From: JALHMQ01 sp037441125
GTDB taxonomy: Bacteria; Pseudomonadota; Gammaproteobacteria; Burkholderiales; Burkholderiaceae_F
Length of the DNA: 59,899 nucleotides
Direction of reading: 5' to 3'
Assembly (NCBI GenBank): GCA_037441125.1
Contig: JBBIST010000008.1
Location: 1-59,899 of the forward strand
The stretch's first letter is position 1. The number at the start of each line of letters is the position of its first letter. The notes under the pieces were generated by a model that searched no databases, was not told the DNA's origin, and saw only the letters and a program-made list of their open reading frames with translations. Positions 24,799-36,642 of the stretch are shown in pieces. Both the position numbers and the translations under genes were made by a program.

Positions 24799-27120
24799 CT
24801 ACTCGTCGCCGCCGCGCTCGCGCAGGCGCACGCGAACCACCTTCGACACCTGCTTGATCCGGCGCAGCATGCGCATCACGCGCGCCAGGTGCGCGCGATC
24901 GCGTACCTGCAGCTTGAAGTGCAGCAGCGCCACGTCGGCGCCGCCGTCGTCGATGTGCAGGTTCAGGATGTTGCTCTCGGCCTCGGCGATCGCCGCCGCG
25001 ATGCGCGCCAGCACGCCGCGCTGGTTGAGCGTGCTCACGTCGAGGTTGACGGCGAAGGTGCCGCTCGTTTCCTCGGCCCACTGCAGGTCGATCCAGCGCT
25101 CGGGGTCGGCGCGGCGCGCGCGCAGGGCGCTGGCGCAGTCGGCCTGATGCACGGCCAGCCCCTGGTCACGACGCATGTGGCCGATGATCTCGTCGCCCGG
25201 CACCGGGGCGCAGCAGTTCGCCAGCACCAGGGCCATGCCCTCGGTGCCGCGGATCACCACCGGCGCCGCCTGCGCCGGTGGCGGACGCGTCGCCTCGTCG
25301 CCGTCGTCGCCGGCCGACGGCAGCATCAACTGGCGCGCGACCACCGCCGCCAGGCGGCGGCCGAGGCCGATGTCGGCCAGGATCTCGTCGCGGTCGCGCG
25401 CGTGCGCCGCCTTGATCACCGCCTCCCAGCGCCCGGGGCGGATCTCGCCCAGGTCGAACTCGAGCTGGCGCGCCGCCTGCGCCAGCAGCCGCTCGCCGAA
25501 CTCGATCGACTCTTCGCGCTTCATCGTGCGCAGGAAGTGGCGGATCTCGGCGCGCGCGCGCCCGGTGCGCACGAACGACAGCCAGCCCGGATTGGGCCGC
25601 GCCACCGGGCCGGTGACGATCTCGACCACGTCGCCGTTGCGCAATTCGGTGCGCAAGGGCTGCACTTCGGTGTTGACGCGCGCGGCGACGCACTTGTTGC
25701 CGATGTCGGTGTGGATCGCGTAGGCGAAGTCGACCGGTGTCGCGCCGCGCGGCAGCGACACGATCTTGCCGCGCGGCGTGAACACGTAGACCTTGTCCGG
25801 GAACAGGTCGACCTTGATGTTCTCCATCAGCTCGGCCGAGTCGCCGGTCTGGTTCTGGATCTCGAGCAGCGACTGCAGCCAGGCGTGCGTGCGCGACTGC
25901 AGCTCGGTGAGCGAGGTGGCGTCGTCCTTGTACATCCAGTGCGCGGCGACACCGCTTTCGGCGACGCGATTCATCTCCTGCGTGCGGATCTGGAACTCGA
26001 CCGGCGTGCCGAAGGGGCCGATCAGCGTCGTGTGCAGCGACTGGTAGCCGTTGACCTTGGGAATGGCGATGTAGTCCTTGAAGCGCCCCGGCACCGGCTT
26101 GAACAGCGCGTGCAGCGCCCCCAGCGCCAGGTAGCAGTCGGCGCGCGTCGGCACGACGATGCGGAAACCGTAGACGTCGAGCACCTCGGAGAACGACAGG
26201 TGCTTGTCCTGCATCTTGCGGTAGATGCCGTACAGCGTCTTTTCGCGCCCGAACACCTCGCTCTTGATCTTGGCCTTGGCGAGCGCCTTGCGTACCGACT
26301 CCAGGATCTTCCCCAGCACCTCGCGCCGGTTGCCGCGCGCGGCGCGCACCGCCTTGTCGAGTGTTGCGTGGCGCAGCGGGTACAGGCGCGCGAAGGCCTG
26401 GTCCTGCATCTCGCGGTAGAGCGCGTTGAGGCCGAGCCGGTGCGCGATCGGCGCGTAAATCTCGAGCGTCTCGCGCGCGATCCGGCGCCGCTTGTCGGGC
26501 GCCATCGCGTCGAGCGTGCGCACGTTGTGCAGGCGGTCGGCGAGCTTGATCAGGATCACGCGCACGTCGCGCGCCATCGCCAGCAGCATCTTGCGGAAGC
26601 TCTCGGCCTGCTGCTCCTCCGAGGAGTCGAAGCGCAGCCGGTCGAGCTTGGAGACGCCGTCGACCAGGTCGGCGACCGTGACCCCGAACTTCTCGCTCAG
26701 CTCCTGCTTGCTGATGCCCGAGTCCTCGAGCACGTCGTGCAGCAGTGCCGCCTGGATCGCGGCGGCGTCGAGCTTCCACTGCGCCAGCAGCTCGGCCACC
26801 GCGATCGGGTGCGTGATGTACGGCTCGCCGCTCTTGCGGAACTGGCCGAGGTGGGCGGCATCGGAGACCTTGAACGCCTCCTTGACGCGCTGGATGTCGG
26901 ATGAAGGCAGGTAAGCCTTCAGTTGCTCGGTGAGCTGGGCGAAGCTCACTACCGCCGGCGTCCGCGCTGCGGCCTGGTCACTGCGCCAGACGACGGCGCG
27001 GCGCAGCGCGTCGGCGGCGCGCCGCGCGAGCACCGTCGGCGAGTAGCTCGATGGGGGACTGGCGGCGGGTACGGGGCCGGCCGGCAGCTCAGGGGATCCG
27101 GGCGAGGTGGGCATGCGCAT
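24799..27120 (-). CDS. spoT: Bifunctional (p)ppGpp synthase/hydrolase SpoT
   Basis: A 773-aa RSH enzyme. The hydrolase domain has an intact HD pair (LLHDVLED, near residue 128) and the motif KLADRLHNVRTLDAM. The synthetase domain follows (GREKTLYGIYRKMQDKHLSF, YQSLHTTLIGPFG), then TGS (VYVFTPRGKIVSLPRGATPV) and a C-terminal ACT domain. Retention of both HD and synthetase motifs favours SpoT over RelA. It lies 75 bases downstream of rpoZ on the same strand, the standard rpoZ-spoT order. The start at 27120 has an alternative two codons later. Confidence 0.93.
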   Translation of the reverse strand: MRMPTSPGSPELPAGPVPAASPPSSYSPTVLARRAADALRRAVVWRSDQAAARTPAVVSFAQLTEQLKAYLPSSDIQRVKEAFKVSDAAHLGQFRKSGEPYITHPIAVAELLAQWKLDAAAIQAALLHDVLEDSGISKQELSEKFGVTVADLVDGVSKLDRLRFDSSEEQQAESFRKMLLAMARDVRVILIKLADRLHNVRTLDAMAPDKRRRIARETLEIYAPIAHRLGLNALYREMQDQAFARLYPLRHATLDKAVRAARGNRREVLGKILESVRKALAKAKIKSEVFGREKTLYGIYRKMQDKHLSFSEVLDVYGFRIVVPTRADCYLALGALHALFKPVPGRFKDYIAIPKVNGYQSLHTTLIGPFGTPVEFQIRTQEMNRVAESGVAAHWMYKDDATSLTELQSRTHAWLQSLLEIQNQTGDSAELMENIKVDLFPDKVYVFTPRGKIVSLPRGATPVDFAYAIHTDIGNKCVAARVNTEVQPLRTELRNGDVVEIVTGPVARPNPGWLSFVRTGRARAEIRHFLRTMKREESIEFGERLLAQAARQLEFDLGEIRPGRWEAVIKAAHARDRDEILADIGLGRRLAAVVARQLMLPSAGDDGDEATRPPPAQAAPVVIRGTEGMALVLANCCAPVPGDEIIGHMRRDQGLAVHQADCASALRARRADPERWIDLQWAEETSGTFAVNLDVSTLNQRGVLARIAAAIAEAESNILNLHIDDGGADVALLHFKLQVRDRAHLARVMRMLRRIKQVSKVVRVRLRERGGDE

Positions 27121-27195
27121 GCACGCTTTGCTCGAGCGCCGGATCCGATGCCTGCGTCAACGCCCCGACCGAAGCGCCGGCATGCCCGCGGCCGC

Positions 27196-27399
27196 TCAGG
27201 ATGGGACCTTGCGCAGCATCTCGATGCCGACCTTGCCGGCGGCGATCTCGCGCAATGCCGCCACCGGCGCCTTGTCCTTGGTCTCGATTTTCGGCGAGTG
27301 CCCCTGGGCGAGCTGGCGCGCGCGATAGGCGGCGGCCAGCGCCAGTTGGAAACGGTTCGGGATCTGCTTCAGGCAGTCTTCGACGGTGATGCGGGCCAT
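27196..27399 (-). CDS. rpoZ: DNA-directed RNA polymerase omega subunit
   Basis: A 67-aa protein with the omega pattern: MARITVEDCLKQIPNRFQLA, AAAYRARQLAQG, then KAPVAALREIAAGKVG. It helps assemble RNA polymerase and bind ppGpp, which suits its place upstream of spoT. The usual upstream neighbour gmk is absent; the aroF/G-type gene lies there instead. Confidence 0.95.
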   Translation of the reverse strand: MARITVEDCLKQIPNRFQLALAAAYRARQLAQGHSPKIETKDKAPVAALREIAAGKVGIEMLRKVPS

Positions 27400-27459
27400 G
27401 GCAATACTCCTGTGCGGTGCTCGGATTCTACCCGTGCCTTTGCGCCGCCCGCGCGATCG

Positions 27460-28569
27460 TCAGTCGGGCAGCCGGCGCCGTGCCCGCACCACCGGCGCCA
27501 GCTCGTCACGCGCGCGCAGCAGCGCCGCGCGCGTGGTCTCCCAGTCGATGCAGCCGTCGGTGACCGAGATACCGTAGCGAAGCTGGGATAGGTCGGCCGG
27601 GATCGGCTGATTGCCGGCGTGCAGGTGGCTTTCCAGCATCATGCCGACGATCGCGCTCGAGCCCTCGCGCATCTGGTGCACGCAGTCCATCAGCACCAGC
27701 GGCTGCAGCGACGGGTCCTTGAGCGAGTTCGCGTGCGAGCAGTCGACGACGATGTTGGCGCGCAGCGCCGCCTTGGTCAGCGCCCGTTCGGCCAGCTTGA
27801 CGCTGACCGTGTCGTAGTTGGGCCGGCCGCCGCCGCCGCGCAGCACCAGGTGGCCGTAGCGGTTGCCGCGCGTGCGCACGATCGCCGTGCGTCCGGAGGC
27901 GCTGATGCCGAGAAAACTGTGCGGCTGCGCCGCGCTGCGGATGGCGTTGATCGCGACGTCCAGGCCGCCGTCGGTGCCGTTCTTGAAGCCGACCGGTGTC
28001 GACAGGCCGCTGGCCATCTCGCGGTGCGTCTGCGACTCGGTCGTGCGGGCGCCGATCGCGTACCAGGAGATCAGGTCGGCAAGATACTGCGGCGACAGCG
28101 GATCGAGCGCCTCGGAGCCGGTCGGCAGCCCGAGCTCGGCCAGCGCGAGCAGCAGCCGGCGCGCGGCGCCGATGCCCTCCTCGATGTGGAACGAGTCGTC
28201 CATGCGCGGATCGTTGATGTAGCCCTTCCAGCCGGTCACCGTGCGCGGCTTTTCGAAGTACACGCGCATCACCAGCAGCAGCGTGTCGGCGACTTCGTCG
28301 GCGAGCGCCTTCAGGCGCTGCGCGTACTCCATCGCCGCCGCCGGGTCGTGGATCGAGCAGGGGCCGACGACGACGAAGGGCCTCGGGTCGCGCCGGTCGA
28401 GGATCGCGCGCAGCGCCGCGCGGCCGGCGGCGACGCTGGCCGCGGCGCGCGCCGTCATCGGCGCGGCGGCATGGACGTCGTCGGGCGTCGGCATCTCGTC
28501 GAAGCCGGCGACGTTGACGTTTTCCAGGTCGGCGGAGGCGGCCGGCGCCGTCACTCGGGTTTCATTCAC
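27460..28569 (-). CDS. 3-deoxy-7-phosphoheptulonate (DAHP) synthase, class I AroFGH type
   Basis: A 369-aa enzyme condensing phosphoenolpyruvate and erythrose 4-phosphate, the entry to aromatic amino acids. Motifs: VVGPCSIHDPAAAMEYAQRL, RVYFEKPRTVTGWKGYINDP, the metal site in IVVDCSHANSLKDP and a final ISVTDGCIDWETT. GTG 28569 is chosen because it gives a normal length; the frame extends further into the upstream aminotransferase gene. The allosteric type (Phe, Tyr or Trp) cannot be read from the sequence. It follows the aminotransferase after 58 bases. Confidence 0.92.
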   Translation of the reverse strand: MNETRVTAPAASADLENVNVAGFDEMPTPDDVHAAAPMTARAAASVAAGRAALRAILDRRDPRPFVVVGPCSIHDPAAAMEYAQRLKALADEVADTLLLVMRVYFEKPRTVTGWKGYINDPRMDDSFHIEEGIGAARRLLLALAELGLPTGSEALDPLSPQYLADLISWYAIGARTTESQTHREMASGLSTPVGFKNGTDGGLDVAINAIRSAAQPHSFLGISASGRTAIVRTRGNRYGHLVLRGGGGRPNYDTVSVKLAERALTKAALRANIVVDCSHANSLKDPSLQPLVLMDCVHQMREGSSAIVGMMLESHLHAGNQPIPADLSQLRYGISVTDGCIDWETTRAALLRARDELAPVVRARRRLPD

Positions 28570-28627
28570 TGGATGGCTTTCGGCAGGGCAGGGGACCGGG
28601 CAACGGCCCGGGCAGAGCCATTGGACC

Positions 28628-29815
28628 TCAGAGCCGCCGCAGCCGTTCGAGCCCGGCATGCAGGGTCTCGTCGCGCTTGGCGAAGCACAGGCGCAGCAGG
28701 CGCGCGTCGGCCGGCGGCGGGCAGCACTCGTAGAAGGCGCCGAGCGGGATCGTCGCCACGCCGGCTTCGCGGATCAGACGGTGCGCAAACTCGCGGTCGG
28801 ATTCGTTGCCGATCAGGCCGTAGTCGGCGAGCACGAAGAAGGTGCCGGCGCAGGGCAGGGCGCGCAGGCGAGTCGCCGCCAGGCCGGTGACGAACAGGTC
28901 GCGCTTGGCCTGGTAGAAGGCCGGCAGCGTCTCGTAGGGCGCGCGGTCGGCCAGGTAGGCGGCGAGCGCGTGTTGCGCCGGCGTGTTGACGGCGAAGATC
29001 ATGAACTGGTGCAGCTTGCGCAGCTCGGCGCTCAGCGGAGCGGGCGCCAGTGCGTAGCCGATCTTCCAGCCGGTGGTGTGGAAGGTCTTGCCGGTGCTCG
29101 AGATCACGACCGAGTGCGCGGCCAGCAGCGGCGAGGCGGCGAGCGAGCGGTGCGGCTGGCCGTCGAAGACGATGTGCTCGTAGACCTCGTCGGAGACGAT
29201 CAGCACGCCGGTGGACTCGACGATGCGCTCGAGCGCGCGCAGATCGGCCTCGCCCAGGCAGCGGCCGGTCGGGTTGTGCGGGAAGTTCAGCATCAGCAGC
29301 CGCGTGCGCGGCGTGATCGCTGCGGCGATGCGCTCCCAGTCCGGCGCGAAGCCGCGCGCGGGGTCGAGCGGGATTGCGACCGGACGGCCGCCGGCGAGCG
29401 CAATCGACGGCAGGTAACTGTCGTAGACCGGCTCCAGGACGATCACTTCGTCGCCGGCGTGCACCAGGGCCAGGATCGTCGCCATGATCGCCTCGGTGGC
29501 GCCGGCGGTGATCGTGACTTCGCTGTCGGCGTCGTAGGCGTGGCCGCTCAGGCGTTGGTGCTTGGCCGCCAGCGCCTGGCGCAGGGCCGGCACACCGGCC
29601 ATCGGCGCATACTGGTTGTGGCCGGCGGCCATCGCCTCCGACAGAAGGTGCTGCAGGCGCGGATCGCAGTCGAAATCCGGGAAGCCTTGGCCGAGATTGA
29701 CCGCGCCGTGACGCGCGGCGAGCGCCGACATCACGGTGAAGATCGTCGTGCCGACCTGCGGCAGCTTGCTCGCCCCGAGACGCGGCGCGCGGCCTGCATT
29801 GGCTGCTGCACCCAT
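28628..29815 (-). CDS. PLP-dependent class I/II aminotransferase (methionine aminotransferase-like)
   Basis: A 395-aa cytosolic enzyme. The PLP lysine is in SSTGKTFHTTGWKIGYA, with NFPHNPTGRCL (Asn/Pro loop), SDEVYEHIVFDG and the substrate Arg in LLRLCFAKRDETL. AVNLGQGFPDFDCDP near the N terminus matches the YbdL/kynurenine aminotransferase-like group, which uses methionine, aromatic acids or glutamine. Lying directly upstream of the DAHP synthase gene it may act on aromatic 2-oxoacids, but that is only inferred from position. Confidence 0.88.
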   Translation of the reverse strand: MGAAANAGRAPRLGASKLPQVGTTIFTVMSALAARHGAVNLGQGFPDFDCDPRLQHLLSEAMAAGHNQYAPMAGVPALRQALAAKHQRLSGHAYDADSEVTITAGATEAIMATILALVHAGDEVIVLEPVYDSYLPSIALAGGRPVAIPLDPARGFAPDWERIAAAITPRTRLLMLNFPHNPTGRCLGEADLRALERIVESTGVLIVSDEVYEHIVFDGQPHRSLAASPLLAAHSVVISSTGKTFHTTGWKIGYALAPAPLSAELRKLHQFMIFAVNTPAQHALAAYLADRAPYETLPAFYQAKRDLFVTGLAATRLRALPCAGTFFVLADYGLIGNESDREFAHRLIREAGVATIPLGAFYECCPPPADARLLRLCFAKRDETLHAGLERLRRL

Positions 29816-29839
29816 GCGGCGGGTCTGCGCCGGGCGCGC

Positions 29840-32572
<2,733 letters not shown>

Positions 32573-32611
32573 CGTTCGGGTCCGTTCAAAGGTTGCTCGT
32601 GCGCACCGGCG

Positions 32612-34063
32612 CTACTTGACCATCAGGTCGACGAACTCGTTGACCGGCGTGGCGTCGAGCTTCTTCGGGTTCAGGCACAGCTCGAGGATCGCGTTCGCCT
32701 GCTTGGCGGCGAACACGCGATTGAGATTGGTCTTGAATTTCTCGACCAGCACCGGCATGCCCTCCTTGCGCCGGCGCTTGTGGCCGATCGGATACTCGAC
32801 CACGATCTCCTTGAGCTTCTTGCCGTCGCTGAACTCGACGGTCAGCGCGTTGGCGATCGAGCGCTTCTTCGGGTCGTGGTAGTCCTTCGTGAACTGCGGA
32901 TCCTCGACGCAGACGATCTTGTCGCGCAGGGCGTCGATGCGCGCATCGGCGGCGACGCTGTCCTCGTAGTCGGAGGCCTCGAGACGGCCGAAGATGATCG
33001 GCACCGCCACCATGTACTGGATGCAGTGGTCGCGGTCGGCCGGATTGTTGAGCGGCCCCTTCTTGTCGATGATGCGGATGCAGGCCTCGTGCGTGCGGAT
33101 CGAGATCCTGCGGATGTCCTGCTCGGTCTTGCCGAGCTTCTTCAGTTCGGCATGGATCTGCATTGCCGCCTCGACCGCGGTCTGCGAGTGGAACTCGGCC
33201 GGAAACGAGATCTTGAACAGCACGTTCTCCATCACGTAGCTGCCGTAGGGACGCTGGAACTTGAACGGGTTGCCGCGGAAACTCACGTCGTAGAAGCCCC
33301 AGGTCTTGGCGCTCAGCACCGACGGGTAACCCATCTCGCCGGTGCGCGCGATCAGCGCCAGGCGCACGGCGCGGCTGGTGGCGTCACCCGCGGCCCAGCT
33401 CTTGCGCGAACCGGTGTTCGGCGCGTGGCGGTAGGTGCGCAGCGCCTGGCCGTCGACCCAGGCGTGCGAGACGGCGTTGATGATCTCGTCGCGCGCAAGG
33501 CCCAGCATCTGCGCCACCACCGCGGTCGAGGCCACCTTGACCAGCACCACGTGGTCAATGCCGACCTTGTTGAACGAGTTCTCGAGCGCCAGGCAGCCCT
33601 GGATCTCGTGCGCCTTGACCATCGCCACCAGCACGTCGGCCACGGTCAGCGGCTTCCTGCCCGCGGCCACGGCGTTGCGGCTCAGCCAGTCGGCGGTGGC
33701 GAGGATGCCGCCGAGGTTGTCGGACGGGTGGCCCCATTCGGCGGCGAGCCAGGTGTCGTTGAAGTCGAGCCAGCGGATCATGGCGCCGATGTTGAACGCG
33801 GCCAGTACCGGGTCGAGCTGGTAGGGCGTTCCCGGCACCTTGGCGCCGTTGGGAACGATCGTGCCCGGCACCACCGGGCCGAGCATCTTGGTGCAGGCCG
33901 GGTACTCGAGCGCCTCGAAGCCGCAGCCGAGCGTGTCCATCAGGCAGTAGCGCGCGGTGTCGATCGCCTCCTTGCTCTTGACCTCGTACTTCAATACGTA
34001 GTCGGCGATGTCGACCAGCACCTGGTCGGGTTTGGGACGTACATTGCTGATCTGGCCACCCAT
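32612..34063 (-). CDS. prpD: 2-methylcitrate dehydratase PrpD (MmgE/PrpD family)
   Basis: A 483-aa enzyme that dehydrates 2-methylcitrate to 2-methyl-cis-aconitate in propionate breakdown. Family features: YCLMDTLGCGFEALEYPACT, WLDFNDTWLAAEWGHPSDNL, and the C-terminal RDHCIQYMVAVPIIFGRLEA. Length matches true PrpD. It lies with prpC, prpB and acnA on one strand, completing the methylcitrate cycle, but a small secreted-protein gene is placed between prpC and prpD. Confidence 0.94.
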   Translation of the reverse strand: MGGQISNVRPKPDQVLVDIADYVLKYEVKSKEAIDTARYCLMDTLGCGFEALEYPACTKMLGPVVPGTIVPNGAKVPGTPYQLDPVLAAFNIGAMIRWLDFNDTWLAAEWGHPSDNLGGILATADWLSRNAVAAGRKPLTVADVLVAMVKAHEIQGCLALENSFNKVGIDHVVLVKVASTAVVAQMLGLARDEIINAVSHAWVDGQALRTYRHAPNTGSRKSWAAGDATSRAVRLALIARTGEMGYPSVLSAKTWGFYDVSFRGNPFKFQRPYGSYVMENVLFKISFPAEFHSQTAVEAAMQIHAELKKLGKTEQDIRRISIRTHEACIRIIDKKGPLNNPADRDHCIQYMVAVPIIFGRLEASDYEDSVAADARIDALRDKIVCVEDPQFTKDYHDPKKRSIANALTVEFSDGKKLKEIVVEYPIGHKRRRKEGMPVLVEKFKTNLNRVFAAKQANAILELCLNPKKLDATPVNEFVDLMVK

Positions 34064-34073
34064 GCGGGCTCTC

Positions 34074-34439
34074 CTATTTCTTGGTCGTGGTATTGGGGTT
34101 GCGGGTACAGACGAGGGGCTGTTCGAGCAGCCCGGCGAAGCTCAGGCGACCGTGGTCGTCGCCATCGTATTGCCAGACGACCTTGCCGTCAGCGCTCGCG
34201 TGCCGTCGCTCCTTCGCCGCACCCGCGGGTCGCAGCGCCACCCGGTTGCCGAGGTAGGTGATGTGCGAGACCTCGCGCGGCCGGCGCGGATGGGCGTTGA
34301 CCAGCAGCGTGCGGCCGTTGGCGCAAGACCACTCGCTGGTGAAGGCGCGTGCGCCTGTCGCCTTGGCCGGCTGCGCGGGTGCGCCTGCTGCCGGCAGAGC
34401 GAGCGCAAGCGCGGCGAGTGCGGCGGCCGCGGTCCTCAT
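34074..34439 (-). CDS. Small secreted protein resembling MliC-type lysozyme inhibitors
   Basis: A 121-aa protein with a signal peptide (MRTAAAALAALALALPAAGA) and a mature domain with the MliC pattern: an SWSCANG-like start (TSEWSCANGRTLLVNA), THITYLGNR-type strand (SHITYLGNRVALR), ASADGKVVWQYDGD and a final LVCTRNP giving a probable disulfide with the first Cys. It would act in the periplasm. It is not a lipoprotein. Located between prpC and prpD with gaps of 23 and 10 bases, so it is probably co-transcribed with propionate genes, which is odd for this function. Confidence 0.65.
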   Translation of the reverse strand: MRTAAAALAALALALPAAGAPAQPAKATGARAFTSEWSCANGRTLLVNAHPRRPREVSHITYLGNRVALRPAGAAKERRHASADGKVVWQYDGDDHGRLSFAGLLEQPLVCTRNPNTTTKK

Positions 34440-34462
34440 CGCCGCCCTGCGCGCCCTCGGTC

Positions 34463-35623
34463 TCAGCCGCGTTCGGCGATCGGCACGAACTTGCGGTCGT
34501 CCGGGCCGATGTAGTTCGCGCTCGGGCGGATGATCTTGTTGTCGATCCGCTGCTCGATGATGTGCGCGCTCCAGCCGCTCGTGCGCGAGATCACGAACAG
34601 CGGCGTGAACATCGCCGTCGGCACGGCCATCATGTGGTAGCTGACGGCGCTGAACCAGTCGAGATTGGGGAACATCTTCTTGACTTCCCACATCACCGAC
34701 TCCAGGCGCTCGGCGATCGCGAACATCTTCATGCTGCCGGCCTCCTGCGACAGGTTGCGCGCCACTTCCTTGATGATCTTGTTGCGCGGGTCGCTGATCG
34801 TGTAGACCGGGTGGCCGAAGCCGATCACGACTTCCTTGCGCTCGACTCGGGCGCGGATGTCGGCCTCGGCCTCGTCGGGCGTGTCGTAGCGCTTCTGCAC
34901 CTCGAACGCGACCTCGTTGGCGCCGCCGTGCTTGGGGCCGCGCAGGGCGCCGATCGCGCCGGTGATCGCCGAGTAGATGTCGGAGCCGGTGCCGGCGATC
35001 ACGCGGCCGGTGAAGGTGCTGGCGTTGAACTCGTGCTCGGCGTACAGGATCAGCGAAGTGTGCATCGCCCGCACCCACGAGTCGCGCGGCGGCGCGCCGT
35101 GCAGCAGGTGCAGGAAGTGGCCGCCGATCGAGTCGTCGTCGGTTTCGACCTCGATGCGCCGGCCGTTGCTGCTGTAGTGGTACCAGTAGAGCAGCATCGA
35201 TCCGAGCGAGGCCATCAGCCGGTCGGCGATGTCTCGTGCGCCGGGGACGTTGTGGTCGTCCTTCTCGGGCAGCGCGCAGCCGAGCGCCGAAACGCCGGTG
35301 CGCATCACGTCCATCGGATGGCTGGCGGCCGGCAGCGACTCGAGCACCGCCTTGACGCTGGCCGGAAGTCCGCGCAGCGAGCGCAGCTTGGCTTTGTAGG
35401 CGCGCAGCTCGGCGACCGTCGGCAGTGCGCCGTGCACCAGCAGGTAGGCGATCTCCTCGAACTCGCAGGTGGTGGCGATGTCGAGGATGTCGTAGCCGCG
35501 GTAGGCAAGGTCGTTGCCGGTGCGGCCGACCGTGCACAGCGCGGTGTTGCCGGCGACCACGCCGGACAGGGCAACCGCCTTCTTCACCTTGGGCGCGCCC
35601 GGGGGCGGAATGACGTCGTTCAT
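34463..35623 (-). CDS. prpC: 2-methylcitrate synthase PrpC
   Basis: A 386-aa citrate-synthase family enzyme joining propionyl-CoA and oxaloacetate. Catalytic residues lie in YAEHEFNASTFTGRVIAGTG, GFGHPVYTISDPRNKIIKE and the GPKHGGANEVAFEVQ loop. It is shorter than the citrate synthase at 42539 (438 aa) and has the PrpC-like N terminus VALSGVVAGNTALCTVGRTG. The start ATG 35623 is preceded by GGAGAGAC. Downstream of prpB across a repeat hairpin. Confidence 0.95.
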   Translation of the reverse strand: MNDVIPPPGAPKVKKAVALSGVVAGNTALCTVGRTGNDLAYRGYDILDIATTCEFEEIAYLLVHGALPTVAELRAYKAKLRSLRGLPASVKAVLESLPAASHPMDVMRTGVSALGCALPEKDDHNVPGARDIADRLMASLGSMLLYWYHYSSNGRRIEVETDDDSIGGHFLHLLHGAPPRDSWVRAMHTSLILYAEHEFNASTFTGRVIAGTGSDIYSAITGAIGALRGPKHGGANEVAFEVQKRYDTPDEAEADIRARVERKEVVIGFGHPVYTISDPRNKIIKEVARNLSQEAGSMKMFAIAERLESVMWEVKKMFPNLDWFSAVSYHMMAVPTAMFTPLFVISRTSGWSAHIIEQRIDNKIIRPSANYIGPDDRKFVPIAERG

Positions 35624-35641
35624 GGTGTCTCTCCATGGTGC

Positions 35642-35726
35642 GTGAAATGTGAAACGTGAAACGTGAAGGGCGAGATGGCGCGGCTACGGCCCCCCCACGT
35701 TTCACCTTTCACTTTTCACGTTTCAC
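35642..35726 (-). repeat. GTGAAAN heptad-repeat hairpin between prpB and prpC
   Basis: Four heptads GTGAAAN on the plus strand (35642-35669) and four inverted NTTTCAC heptads (35699-35726) separated by 29 bases. In the transcribed (minus) strand the first heptad holds the prpB stop codon. The arms pair except at the seventh base of some heptads. Same unit and arrangement as between phaC and phaA. Confidence 0.85.
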
Positions 35727-36607
35727 TTCTTCCTCGCAAACAGCGCATCGAGCCTGCGCTCGTAGTCGTGATAGCCGATCACCTCGTACAGCTCGGCGCG
35801 CGTCTGCATCGTCTCGAGCACGTTCTTCTGCGTGCCGTCGCGGCGCAGCGCGCGATAGACGTTGAGCGCCGCCTTGTTCATGGCGCGGAAGGCCGACAGC
35901 GGATACAGCACCATCGCCACCTGCGCCGAGCGCAGTTCCTCCACCGTGAACAGCGGCGTGGCGCCGAACTCGGTGATGTTGGCCAGGATCGGCACCGGCA
36001 CCGCGGCGGCGAAGCGGCGGTAGGTGTCGAGATCGCCGGCGGCCTCGGCGAAGATCGCGTCGGCGCCGGCGGCCACACAGGCGACCGCGCGCTCGATCGC
36101 GCGCTCCAGCCCCTCGACCGCGATCGCGTCGGTGCGCGCGATGACGAAGAACTGGTCGTCGGTGCGCGCATCGACCGCGGCCTTGACGCGGTCGGCCATC
36201 TCGTCGGCGGAGACGATCTCCTTGCCCGGCCGGTGGCCGCAGCGCTTGGCGCCGACCTGATCCTCGATGTGCAGCGCCGCCGCGCCCAGCTTGCACAGGC
36301 TCTTGACCGTGCGCGCGATGTTGAAGGCGCTCGGGCCGAAGCCGGTGTCGACGTCGACCAGCAGCGGCGTATCGCACACGTCGGTGATCCGGCGCACGTC
36401 GGTGAGCACGTCATCGAGCGTGTTGATGCCCAGGTCGGGCATGCCGAGCGAGCCGGCGGCGACACCGCCGCCCGACAGGTAGATCGCGCGCAGGCCGCAC
36501 TGGCTGGCCATCAGCGCGTGGTTGGCATTGATCGTGCCGGCGATCTGCAGCGGCCGCTCTTCGGCCAGCGCCGCACGCCAGCGCGCTCCGGGAGTGAGTC
36601 TGGACAT
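35723..36607 (-). CDS. prpB: Methylisocitrate lyase PrpB
   Basis: A 294-aa isocitrate-lyase/PEP-mutase family enzyme splitting 2-methylisocitrate into pyruvate and succinate. Catalytic Cys in KRCGHRPGK; VDVDTGFGPSAFNIARTV, HIEDQVGAKRCGH and FAEAAGDLDTYRRFA are family motifs. ATG 36607 gives the normal start MSRLTPGARWRAAL. An in-frame TTG at 36646 overlaps the mdh stop (TTGA) and could give coupled translation of a 13-residue longer form. It sits between mdh and prpC. Confidence 0.93.
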   Translation of the reverse strand: MSRLTPGARWRAALAEERPLQIAGTINANHALMASQCGLRAIYLSGGGVAAGSLGMPDLGINTLDDVLTDVRRITDVCDTPLLVDVDTGFGPSAFNIARTVKSLCKLGAAALHIEDQVGAKRCGHRPGKEIVSADEMADRVKAAVDARTDDQFFVIARTDAIAVEGLERAIERAVACVAAGADAIFAEAAGDLDTYRRFAAAVPVPILANITEFGATPLFTVEELRSAQVAMVLYPLSAFRAMNKAALNVYRALRRDGTQKNVLETMQTRAELYEVIGYHDYERRLDALFARKK

Positions 36608-36642
36608 GGCGGGCCTGTTCAGGTTACGGCGCGCGCCGAAGC

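Noticed and set aside
24788..26904. Continuation of the greB reading frame for 700 codons.
   Set aside because: It runs antisense to spoT and arises only because greB lost its frame and GC-rich antisense strands lack stops.
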